Translations under genes and position numbers: made by a program
Shown: in pieces, positions 37,055 to 45,479 of the stretch
Layout of the letters: each line of letters begins with the position of its first letter
Position numbering within the stretch: position 1 is the stretch's first letter
Notes under the pieces: generated by a model
Told to the model about the DNA's origin: nothing
Database searches by the model: none
What the model saw: only the letters and a program-made list of their open reading frames with translations
NCBI RefSeq assembly: GCF_013694095.1
Contig: NZ_JACEFB010000001.1
Coordinates: forward strand, 1-64,000
Source of the DNA: Thermogemmata fonticola
GTDB lineage: Bacteria > Planctomycetota > Planctomycetia > Gemmatales > Gemmataceae
Reading direction: 5' to 3'
Length of the DNA: 64,000 nt

Positions 37055-39523
37055 TCATCTTTTGTATCGTTCCACTTCTGAGGGAGCAGGGTCCCTCGTC
37101 CACCAAATCTGATTGTTCTCATCGAGTGCAAACCCAGAAGTGGGAATGAAGCATCGAATCTTGATACCGTTTCGGTGGCAGGTTTTCACTACATCTTCGA
37201 GAGTGTACAGCCGTTGGTTGTTGACTCTCTTGAAGTCGGGTTCTTTTGGCTCCGGCATCAGCGCGCCGCAGATAACCGCTTCATAACCGCCAGGCGCTAC
37301 CCGGGTCCGGGTCACTACCAATCCATCAGCGGTCCAAATCTTATAATACTTCCACCTGATAAACCCTACTTCTTCGAAGCCTTTCGACACGTTCGCTTGT
37401 GCCGAAAAGTGCATGATGTAAACCGGCTGACCTTTTTGCGGCGGGATCAATGCGATGCCGACACAGGGACCACATCCGTCGGGACCGATATACGCTCCTT
37501 TGGGGATAACCCCGGACCAACCGCGGTCAGCAGTGATAACGGTTGGCGTGAACTTGGTCTTATCAAGCGCTGGGATTGGGTTTCCCTTCGTCCAGAATGG
37601 GACATCCTTCAACAATTTTGGCTTATCACTCGGCCCGATCACCCAGCGGATAATGTTTTCCGACTGCGGGATCAAGCAGAAAGTGCCTCCGGGGTCTACC
37701 CGTTTTGGCATCGGCCGATCTTCTGGAGCGGAGGGGTCGATTTTGTTTGTTGGGTGATCGTTCATCGGCCGGTCTACTAGACCGGAGGGGTCGATTTTGT
37801 TTGTTGGGCCGTTGTTCACAAATCGATACAAGTTGACGTCGCCGGCTTCATACCGAATCGGATCCAGGCTGGTCCAGCGGCCGAGGGTCGGGGAGTAGTC
37901 GCGGTAACGGAAGTGATACAGGCCACTGACATCATCAAACCGGCCGCCCTGGTGCAGGTAGTGCCAAGCATACTCTGAGCCGCCGGAGCGTTCCGTCCAG
38001 TCCGTATCAAGGACCGTCACACTACCGAACGGGTCATAGATGTACCGCTCGACGACGTTGCCCGAGTTGTCAAACAGCGCGGTGACATTATAGTTGGCAT
38101 CCTGGGCGACGTACAAGCGTTCATCCAGTGTGCCGTCGCCGTTCGTGTCGCGGTCACGCAGGACCAATGCATCGACGTAGACCGGCGACCAGACGTACTG
38201 GGCACCTACGGACTGGCGTCCGTGGCTCGTCACGCGTTCCTCCAATACCTGCCAGGCGTCGGAGTAGTAAAAGTCGGTTGTCGTGTCGCTGGCAGTCTCC
38301 TGGATGCGGCGATGCAGGCCGTCGTACTCATACGTCTTCAGTGTGGTGCCCGAGGCGTCCTTGACCGCCACCAGCCGGTTCCACGCATCGTAGACCAACT
38401 GCCGGCCGGTCTCGTCTCGTGTGAGGTTGCCGTTGGCGTCGAAGGTCGGCGTGACCGCCCCGCTGATGCCCGTGATCTCGTTCTGGGCGTTGTGACTCCG
38501 CGTCTGCGTACTGCCGTCGGTCGTCACACTCTGCCAGTTCCCCTGCGAATCGTAGTCCCAACTGCGAGTGTGCGAACCCCGACTGAAGCCGGTCAACTGG
38601 TTCAGGTCGTCGTAACTGTAGCTCTCACTGAAGGCGGCATTGACCAGATTGGTCCGGCTCAGGCGGTTGCCGTTGCGGTCGTAGCTGTATTGCAGGCGGT
38701 CCATCGCCGAGCCATCGCTGCTCTTGAGCCAGCGCTGATCGACGATGCGGCCGAAGCGGTCTAGACCGGTGTACTGGTCACCCGCGTCGCCGTTGGCTTC
38801 GCCGGATCGCTTGATGTAGCTCAGATCGATGCCCGGCTGCGGGTGCTTGCGGGCCACCACCACCGCCTCGCCCAGGTAGTCGTAGCTCTCCAGCACCCCC
38901 GTGCTGTCCGACAGCGACGACAAGCGGCTGATGGTGTCATCCAGCCCGGCCGCGTAGTTGTAGTTGAGCACCCTGCCGTTGGGGTAGATGATGCTGGTGA
39001 GTCGGGAGTGGTTGGCCCCGCCGGCCATCTCGCTGTAGGCGTACTGCACCCGCGGCGAGCTGCCAGTCACAACTGCGGTGTGCTCCTGCCATTCGCTGAC
39101 CAGTTGGCCCAGGCCGTTGAAGTCGCGTTTCACCTGGTTGACGACGTTGCCGCCGGTGGCCGCGTCGTAGCTGGTGATCAGGGCCAGGTTCCCCAGCACG
39201 TCATAGCCGTACTCGATCCGCCGCACGGAACCATCCACGCCCGCCCCCAGCGTCGTGACGGCGTCGGCCACGAGCCGACCGAGCACGTCGTAGCTCAGGG
39301 TGTGGACGTTGCCGTTGCGGTCGGTCAGCGTGACCGTTTCACCCAGGGCGTTCTCTTGGCGTGCGACTACGACTTCCGCAGTGCCGTCGCACAGCTTGAA
39401 GGCTGGTTGGAGCAGTACCGGTCGGAGCGGTCGGAGAGCCGGACAACAGAGGCGAAGTAAACCGCCCGCGTCGTGCACGTGAGCGGATCCGCAACAGCGG
39501 GTCCCCTTCCCGGCGCGGGCCAC
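37055..39523 (-). CDS. Orphan RHS cassette with CheD/CNF-like deamidase tip
   Basis: An 822-residue frame. RHS homology begins near 39350 (LTDRNGNVHTLSYDVLGRLV); the first 55 residues are unrelated. The RHS core runs to IDPSGLVD near 37785, where a short internal repeat PTNKIDPS occurs. The tip contains GCGPCVGIALIPP followed by VYIMHFSA: a Cys in a GxC-V context and a His about 18 residues later, the same spacing as CheD and CNF1-type glutamine deamidases. The domain may thus deamidate a target glutamine. It has no proper RHS N-terminus and is probably a silent tip. Confidence 0.75.
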   Translation of the reverse strand: MARAGKGTRCCGSAHVHDAGGLLRLCCPALRPLRPVLLQPAFKLCDGTAEVVVARQENALGETVTLTDRNGNVHTLSYDVLGRLVADAVTTLGAGVDGSVRRIEYGYDVLGNLALITSYDAATGGNVVNQVKRDFNGLGQLVSEWQEHTAVVTGSSPRVQYAYSEMAGGANHSRLTSIIYPNGRVLNYNYAAGLDDTISRLSSLSDSTGVLESYDYLGEAVVVARKHPQPGIDLSYIKRSGEANGDAGDQYTGLDRFGRIVDQRWLKSSDGSAMDRLQYSYDRNGNRLSRTNLVNAAFSESYSYDDLNQLTGFSRGSHTRSWDYDSQGNWQSVTTDGSTQTRSHNAQNEITGISGAVTPTFDANGNLTRDETGRQLVYDAWNRLVAVKDASGTTLKTYEYDGLHRRIQETASDTTTDFYYSDAWQVLEERVTSHGRQSVGAQYVWSPVYVDALVLRDRDTNGDGTLDERLYVAQDANYNVTALFDNSGNVVERYIYDPFGSVTVLDTDWTERSGGSEYAWHYLHQGGRFDDVSGLYHFRYRDYSPTLGRWTSLDPIRYEAGDVNLYRFVNNGPTNKIDPSGLVDRPMNDHPTNKIDPSAPEDRPMPKRVDPGGTFCLIPQSENIIRWVIGPSDKPKLLKDVPFWTKGNPIPALDKTKFTPTVITADRGWSGVIPKGAYIGPDGCGPCVGIALIPPQKGQPVYIMHFSAQANVSKGFEEVGFIRWKYYKIWTADGLVVTRTRVAPGGYEAVICGALMPEPKEPDFKRVNNQRLYTLEDVVKTCHRNGIKIRCFIPTSGFALDENNQIWWTRDPAPSEVERYKR

Positions 39524-39808
39524 CTCCAGAATTCACAACAATCGGGAAACCGACTGCTCAAGCCGCCAAATCCGTGCGGCCAGAATTCGGCAACAAATGC
39601 GACCACAATTTGGCCCGGCACAGTGACCGCCTAGAAGGTCATCAAAAAAACTCCGGACCCGTGTTGTCCTGTTATTGGCCTAAACTGAAAAATTAACTCA
39701 GTGGTATTACTCAGTCAAAGACTAAGGAGTTGCACTAATTCACACGCCGCGCTTTCTAAGATGCGATGGCAAACTAATCGATCAATGTTGATAATAATAA
39801 AATTATAT
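39372..39808. other. Cassette junction and AT-rich spacer, no gene recognised
   Basis: GC-rich material at 39370-39620 is unrelated to RHS and may be remnant DNA between the tip cassettes. An AT-rich spacer without genes follows (39620-39808). Confidence 0.35.
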
Positions 39809-40363
39809 TCATGCAATCTCTGAAAGGCGATTCATAACGGTTTCGCGAAAATCATTATCATCTGCATATTGTATTAACAGTTTATCCAATTTATTTTTGC
39901 AAGATGAAGGTACAGGAGTAATATATGATAGAGCCGCCATACACACATATTTCATCTTTGGTTCTACAGAGGCTAGATCACACAAATAATGTGCATATTG
40001 CTCGGGATTATGAGTTATATTGGCGAGCAATACCATTGCTCGACTACGCACATTATTATTAGCCGATTTTAAGCAAGACTCAACCTGTTTGACTACACTA
40101 ATATCCCATCGATAACGATCGGCACGTTCAATATCAGGTGAATCAAATGCTTCTAGCATGGCTAATACTATATTATCATTATCGGATTGAAGTAGCTTAC
40201 AAATTTCATGACGAACTCGGTCGCCATGGCTTATCAGCGCTGCACAAGCTGAATATCGATTTAATTCATTCTCAAGAATCTCATGAATAAGTTGTTGCAA
40301 TTCCTCATTAGATAATGAATGAGGATGCATTAGCGAAACAATGTCTAGATAATCTAGAGACAT
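39809..40363 (-). CDS. HEAT-repeat immunity protein
   Basis: A 184-residue protein starting at MSLDYLDIV (ATG 40363); a longer frame to 40399 exists. It is all helical with HEAT-like repeats (HEICKLLQSDNDNIVLAMLEAF, then VESCLKSANNNVRSRAMVLLA). HEAT-repeat proteins are common immunity proteins of polymorphic toxins. AT-rich, directly after the HNH-like tip at 40.4 kb. Confidence 0.65.
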   Translation of the reverse strand: MSLDYLDIVSLMHPHSLSNEELQQLIHEILENELNRYSACAALISHGDRVRHEICKLLQSDNDNIVLAMLEAFDSPDIERADRYRWDISVVKQVESCLKSANNNVRSRAMVLLANITHNPEQYAHYLCDLASVEPKMKYVCMAALSYITPVPSSCKNKLDKLLIQYADDNDFRETVMNRLSEIA

Positions 40364-40405
40364 ATCAGACTCCGCAGCTAAGATAATTATGCAAATCAAT
40401 CATTA

Positions 40406-41770
40406 TTATTTGTTTGATAAATAAATAGCAATTTGCCGTTCTATGATTGCAATTTCAGCATCGCCGAGACCCAATGTTCTCAAATACGTAATAAAGTCAC
40501 CCTGGAGCAATTGGAGTTGCAGCTGATCGACTCTACCGCCTTTGGCCGCAGTCGCATAAACTGAATCATAACGATTCATTAGTCTTTGAAATGCCATTTC
40601 CTGCTCAGGGCTATGTCCTGCGAACGCGACTTCGGGTACAACCAGCACAGAAAAAACCGCCATTGCAGTTCCAGCTCTTGGCAACAATTTAGGACTAAAA
40701 CTCTTAACGCTGAGCACCGCTCTCGCCTGCCTGGCTGCGCCATCTAGTCGCTTAAACTGACTGTTAACCTGTCGTGCTGTCAGATTATTCTTGAACAGAA
40801 TACCGGCTTCTTCGCCGAGCTGCGTTTGCATATCGGTAAATTTATTGAGCCTCGCGAAAAAATCCTTGTCATTTTTGACTTTATTGATGAATTGCCTCAT
40901 GTGATCCTTATTGCCATATTGCCAACCTTTTCCGTGCATATCCATCTCTGACTGGATCCATGCTCGTTGTTGGTCAGTAAATGCCTGATGCACTTTTCCA
41001 CGTTGGACGCCACGCAGGTATTCAGGATCATCAATGTTAATTCCCCAATGCTCATAAAGCTCTCTCAGAATTTGAGGCTTCGTATGGTGAACGTCTGACG
41101 TAGCTCGCAGCGCCGTGAACTGTTCAGCTTTCTTGGCACTATCACTAAATCCATTCCAGAATTTTGAGCGATAATCCTCTAGACCCGATGGGTCTAGCGT
41201 GTTGACCAGGCTGTTTCCTAGCGCCCGGTAGAGGTTGACATCCCCGACCGTGTAGCGCAGCGGGTCGAGGCTGGTCCAGCGGCCGAGGGTGGAGGAGTAG
41301 TCGCGGTGGCGGAAGTGGTACAGGCCGCTGGTGGCATCGAACCGGCCACCTTGGTGCAGGTGTGCCCAGCCGAAGGCACTGGCCGTCAGGACGTTCCAGT
41401 TCGCATCGAGGATCGTCACCTGGCCGAACGGGTCGTAGATGTAGCGTTCAACGACGTTGCCTGAATTGTCAAAGAGCGCGGTGACATTATAGTTGGCGTC
41501 CTGCACGACCCACAAGCGTTCGTCCAGCGTGCCGTCGCCGTTCGTGTCGCGGTCGCGCAGCACCAACGCATCGACGTAGACCGGACTCCAGACGTACTGG
41601 GCACTCACGGACTGGCGTCCGTGGCTCGTCACTCGCTCCTCCAATACCTGCCAGGCGTCGGAGTAGTAAAAGTCGGTCGTCGTGTCGCTCGCCGTCTCGC
41701 TGATCCGCCGATGCAGGCCGTCATACCCATACGTCTTCAGCGTGGTGCCGCCGCTGTCTTTGACCGCCAC
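40406..41770 (-). CDS. Orphan RHS cassette with HNH/EndoVII-like tip
   Basis: A 454-residue frame. RHS homology begins near 41836 (NGNLTRDETGRQFVYDAWNRLV), outside the first ATG-type start, and runs to LDPSGLED near 41190. The tip has DVHHTKPQILRELYEHWGIN and GKVHQAFTDQQRAWIQ, an HH-x-x-x-Q plus later His pattern like HNH/EndoVII-fold nuclease toxins, then a helical region, a hydrophobic segment (AGTAMAVFSVLVVPEVAFA) and a helical tail. The exact family is unsure. An HEAT-repeat immunity gene follows. Confidence 0.68.
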   Translation of the reverse strand: MAVKDSGGTTLKTYGYDGLHRRISETASDTTTDFYYSDAWQVLEERVTSHGRQSVSAQYVWSPVYVDALVLRDRDTNGDGTLDERLWVVQDANYNVTALFDNSGNVVERYIYDPFGQVTILDANWNVLTASAFGWAHLHQGGRFDATSGLYHFRHRDYSSTLGRWTSLDPLRYTVGDVNLYRALGNSLVNTLDPSGLEDYRSKFWNGFSDSAKKAEQFTALRATSDVHHTKPQILRELYEHWGINIDDPEYLRGVQRGKVHQAFTDQQRAWIQSEMDMHGKGWQYGNKDHMRQFINKVKNDKDFFARLNKFTDMQTQLGEEAGILFKNNLTARQVNSQFKRLDGAARQARAVLSVKSFSPKLLPRAGTAMAVFSVLVVPEVAFAGHSPEQEMAFQRLMNRYDSVYATAAKGGRVDQLQLQLLQGDFITYLRTLGLGDAEIAIIERQIAIYLSNK

Positions 41771-41872
41771 CAGCCGGTTCCATGCATCGTAGACGAACTG
41801 CCGGCCGGTCTCGTCCCGCGTCAGGTTGCCGTTAGCACCCGCTCGTTCAGGGCGTGTTAAATCGGCGGAGTT

Positions 41873-42163
41873 CTAAAGTCTATCGAACTTGGGTATTTGT
41901 GCTCCATTTCGCTGTAACTTGACATCCAACTCACGTTTTTCTACATAAACTTTTACCTTGTAGGCTACATAACCAGTATACGTAAAAGGAATTAAAAGAA
42001 ATCCAATAAGACCTGTAAAATATAACCAACCACTGGCATAACGATGAGCAAGGCTATGGAATAACCGCAGCCACAACCAGCTAATAAAAAACACACAAAA
42101 TCCTAAGAAATAAAAGACAATTGGATGTTGCATTACATAAATGTAAAAAGTATCTTCTTTCAT
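41873..42163 (-). CDS. Small membrane protein, putative immunity
   Basis: A 96-residue AT-rich gene with start at ATG 42163 (MKEDTFYIYVMQHP). Two hydrophobic segments (IVFYFLGFCVFFISWLWL and WLYFTGLIGFLLIPF) predict an inner-membrane protein. It follows the RHS tip at 42.2 kb. Membrane immunity proteins usually protect against membrane- or periplasm-active toxins; family not recognised. Confidence 0.55.
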   Translation of the reverse strand: MKEDTFYIYVMQHPIVFYFLGFCVFFISWLWLRLFHSLAHRYASGWLYFTGLIGFLLIPFTYTGYVAYKVKVYVEKRELDVKLQRNGAQIPKFDRL

Positions 42164-42244
42164 TGTTATTATCTCAAATTGGTGCTGTGATATATGCCAT
42201 GATCCGACGCCAACTATCCTTCGCACAATGGTAGGCGACATTGG

Positions 42245-45226
42245 TCACTTTTTAGGCATCGGAATCAAACGTATCGGCTGTCGCATCTGCTCATTCTTCT
42301 GGTGAATTACATAAAAGCGATCACCAATCCTGATGAACGTAATTCCACTTTCTATAGCGGTTGGTACTAACATTTCGTGAAAAGGATGATATACAGGATC
42401 AAAGATTTTCCCGTTCATGCCCATATTCCGTGGGCGAATGTCATTGAAGGGAGTACCCAGTCGCCATGATCCACGAATGTAATAACCAAGGAACGTGCGG
42501 AAGTCCATATTGCCCTTCGCTAAGGTGCCTACATCTTCAACTATAAGTCTACCGTCTTGATAGAGAAAGCGAGGTGCCAAATTATCAAGCTTCCCCAGTC
42601 CATCAGCTTGGACATCAAGACTCTTTTTGCCCCACAACTTCCAGAATTTTGAGGCGTTTGGATTGACTTCTTTTACCCAAACTCTCGCTTCCTCAACGAA
42701 CACAATGCGTGTCCCTTCAGGTAATTCCTTCCATGCTAAATTCTCAGTTGCTTCTAATGCAGTTCGCACAGTAGCTTCCTCAATTGCTTCTTTCGAAGCC
42801 AGCTTTGCTCCGCCTTTAACCAACAGCTTACCGCCTGCGGTAACGATTGATTTGAGTAGAAATACATCGGTCGCTGCCAAAACCGTGTGGAACGCACCAC
42901 GCAAGTACTGGCCATTTTGGAAGGAATGGATCGCTTCTCGCCCAGAACCCCAGATCGGAATTAAACTTTCCCAGAACCCGGGTTCACCGACATCTAGTCC
43001 CATGCTGTCCAGATATTTAGCCGGGTTATTGACCAGGCCGCGATAAAGATTCACATCCCCGGCGGAGTAACGAATTGGGTCGAGGCTGGTCCAGCGGCCG
43101 AGGGTGGGGGAGTAGTCGCGGTGGCGGAAGTGGTACAGGCCGCTCGTGGCGTCAAACCGTCCGCCCTGGTGCAGATACTGCCAGGCGAAGGCGCTGGCGG
43201 CCAGCACGTTCCAGCCGGCGTCGAGAATGGTTACCTGGCCGAACGGGTCGTAGACGTAGCGCTCGACCACGTTGCCCGAATTGTCAAAAAGCCCAGTAAC
43301 ATTATAGTTAGCATCCTGCACCACATACAGGCGTTCGTCCAGCGAACCGTCGCCGTTGGTGTCGCGGTCACGCAAGATCAACGCATCGACGTAGACCGGG
43401 CTCCACACGTACTGCACCTGCGTCTGCCCGCCGACACGTTCTTCCAGCACCTGCCAGGCGTCCGAGTAGTACAGGTCCGTCGTGGTGCCTCTGGCCGTCT
43501 CCTGCACCCGCCGGTGCAGGCCGTCGTAGGCGTAGGTTTTGAGCGTGTTGCCGCTGGCGTCCTGGACCTCGACCAGGCGATTCCAGGCATCGTAGACGAA
43601 CTGCCGCCCGGTCTCATCCCGGGTTAGGTTGCCGTTGGCGTCGTAAGTCGGCGTCACTGCCCCGCTGAGGCCGGTGATCTCGTTCTGGGCGTTGTGCGTC
43701 CGCGTCTGCGTGCTGCCGTCGGTGGTGACGCTCTGCCAGTTCCCCTGGGCGTCGTAGTCCCACGAACGGCTGTGCCCGCCGCGTGTGAAGCCGGTCAGCT
43801 GGTTCAGGTGGTCGTAGCTGTAGCTTTCGTTGAAGGCCGAGTTGATGAGGTTAGCCCGAGTCAGGCGGTTGCCGTTGCGGTCGTAGGCGTATTGCAGGCG
43901 GTCGAGGGTTGAGCCGTCGCCGCTCCGGAGCCAGCGTTGATCGACGATGCGACCGAAGCGGTCCAGGCCGGTGTACGGGTCGCCGGCATCGCCGTTGGCC
44001 TCGCCCGACCGCTTGACGTAGCTCAGGTCGATGCCGGGCTGTGGATGCTTGCGGGCCACAACGACCGCTTCGCCGAGGTAGTCGTAGCTCTCCAGCACAC
44101 CGGTGCTGTCCGACAAGGAGGACAACCGGCTGATGGCATCGTCCAGCCCGGCGGCGTAGTTGTAGCTCAGCACCTTGCCGTTGGGGTAGGTGATGCTGGT
44201 CAAGCGGGAGTGGTTGGCCCCGTCCGCCATTTCGCTGTAGGCGTACTGCACCCGCGGCGAGCTGCCGGTCACCGCTCCGGCGTGCTCCTGCCACTCGCTG
44301 GTCAGCTGCCCCAGGCCGTTGAATTCGCGCTTGACTTGATTGACGATGCTGCCGCCCGTGGCCGCGTCGAAGCTGGTGATAAGCGCGGCATTGCCCTGCG
44401 AATCGTAGGCGTACTCGATCCGCCGCACCGAGCCTTCCACGTTCGCCCCCAGCGTCGTCACCGCGTCCGAGATCACACGGCCGAGCACGTCGTAGCTCAG
44501 CGTGTGGACGGTGCCGTTGCGGTCGGTGGTTGTCAGGGTCTGGCCCAGGGCGTTGACCGTCACCGTCTCCTGCTCGGAGCTGCTGGCGGTGCCCGTGACC
44601 GGGTCGGGCCAGCGGGTCTGGCCGACCAGATCGTTGGAGTTCAGCCCGCTGCCGGTAGCCACGGTGACGCCGTAGACCCACTGGGTGGTCTGCCCGCTGC
44701 CATCGGGACGACGGCTGGTCAGACTGGTCAAACCAACTGCGTTGTAGGTGAACTCGGTGGTGATGTCGTTGTCGTCGCCGACGATGCCATCGACGTAGTT
44801 GGCGATGGTCTTGGTGGTGCGGCCGAGGTTGTCGTAGTAGGTCTTGCTGACGATGCCCTTGGGGTCGGTGGTCGCTTCGACCCAGCCGGCGGCGTTGTAT
44901 GTCTGGCTGGTCACCAGCACCGTATCGGAGCGAGTCGGTACGGTGCCAGGCCGTGTCCAGGCGGTGCCGCCGTTGGTGCCAACATCGACGGTGGCGATGA
45001 GCCGACCGGAATGGTAGTTGCTGCGGTTTGGGTGCTTTGTTGGGAGTCCGGGCGGCGGGAACCGCCAGCACCTTTGAGGAATTTGCAGAGCTTTGACGAA
45101 ATCCACGAATGAATTACAACTCCAAGTGCCGTATATCAACTTCTCCCTCGGCAGGTGGCCTGAATGACCTTCCTCGCAAATGGTCAATAAACTCTTTCGG
45201 GAGTCTAAGATGGTATTTCGCGACAT
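42245..45226 (-). CDS. Orphan RHS cassette with pretoxin and unknown tip
   Basis: A 993-residue frame. RHS homology begins abruptly near 45020 (LIATVDVGTNGGTAWTRPG), where the full RHS gene has the same sequence; the first 70 residues come from unrelated DNA that overlaps the upstream immunity gene. Many RHS repeats follow, up to the altered core end LDSMGLDVG near 43005. The tip starts with a linker seen in planctomycetal toxins (WESLIPIWGSGREAIHSFQN) and a hydrophobic pretoxin segment. It ends with an unassigned domain (FLYQDGRLIVEDVGTL, PFNDIRPRNMGMNGKIFDP). Probably a silent tip. Confidence 0.72.
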   Translation of the reverse strand: MSRNTILDSRKSLLTICEEGHSGHLPREKLIYGTWSCNSFVDFVKALQIPQRCWRFPPPGLPTKHPNRSNYHSGRLIATVDVGTNGGTAWTRPGTVPTRSDTVLVTSQTYNAAGWVEATTDPKGIVSKTYYDNLGRTTKTIANYVDGIVGDDNDITTEFTYNAVGLTSLTSRRPDGSGQTTQWVYGVTVATGSGLNSNDLVGQTRWPDPVTGTASSSEQETVTVNALGQTLTTTDRNGTVHTLSYDVLGRVISDAVTTLGANVEGSVRRIEYAYDSQGNAALITSFDAATGGSIVNQVKREFNGLGQLTSEWQEHAGAVTGSSPRVQYAYSEMADGANHSRLTSITYPNGKVLSYNYAAGLDDAISRLSSLSDSTGVLESYDYLGEAVVVARKHPQPGIDLSYVKRSGEANGDAGDPYTGLDRFGRIVDQRWLRSGDGSTLDRLQYAYDRNGNRLTRANLINSAFNESYSYDHLNQLTGFTRGGHSRSWDYDAQGNWQSVTTDGSTQTRTHNAQNEITGLSGAVTPTYDANGNLTRDETGRQFVYDAWNRLVEVQDASGNTLKTYAYDGLHRRVQETARGTTTDLYYSDAWQVLEERVGGQTQVQYVWSPVYVDALILRDRDTNGDGSLDERLYVVQDANYNVTGLFDNSGNVVERYVYDPFGQVTILDAGWNVLAASAFAWQYLHQGGRFDATSGLYHFRHRDYSPTLGRWTSLDPIRYSAGDVNLYRGLVNNPAKYLDSMGLDVGEPGFWESLIPIWGSGREAIHSFQNGQYLRGAFHTVLAATDVFLLKSIVTAGGKLLVKGGAKLASKEAIEEATVRTALEATENLAWKELPEGTRIVFVEEARVWVKEVNPNASKFWKLWGKKSLDVQADGLGKLDNLAPRFLYQDGRLIVEDVGTLAKGNMDFRTFLGYYIRGSWRLGTPFNDIRPRNMGMNGKIFDPVYHPFHEMLVPTAIESGITFIRIGDRFYVIHQKNEQMRQPIRLIPMPKK

Positions 45227-45479
45227 AGTAGGGGAGATCGCCAGGCCAAGCCCATACGCCGTCGGTCAAAATGTCTGGTGATCCGACCGGGCAAATTTTG
45301 TTATCCAAAACATCATTTACTACTCCAGGGCAGCCAATCAGCAGTAGGCCGCCACGCAGATATTCGATCACCTTGGCTTCATCAGGTTGAGGGCGATCAC
45401 TTACATGCTCGGCAAGTTTTGGTCCATTCGGATCACCATGATCCAATTCCTGAAAGAACCCGACTCGCTTAAGTTTCAT
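45114..45479 (-). CDS. Immunity protein for the tip of the full RHS gene
   Basis: A 121-residue protein. Its ATG overlaps the last bases of the full-length RHS gene. The N-terminus (VGFFQELDHGDPNGPKLAE) and the central DGVWAWPGDLPYYVAKYHLRLP resemble a family of small hypothetical proteins I recall from actinobacteria and planctomycetes. Overlap with the toxin stop and the size support an immunity role against the clan-CD-like tip. Confidence 0.65.
   Translation of the reverse strand: MKLKRVGFFQELDHGDPNGPKLAEHVSDRPQPDEAKVIEYLRGGLLLIGCPGVVNDVLDNKICPVGSPDILTDGVWAWPGDLPYYVAKYHLRLPKEFIDHLRGRSFRPPAEGEVDIRHLEL

Noticed and set aside
39367-39621. Minus-strand frame rich in Cys/Arg next to the cassette junction
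   Set aside because: It overlaps the start of the RHS cassette in another frame and matches no family; treated as junction DNA.
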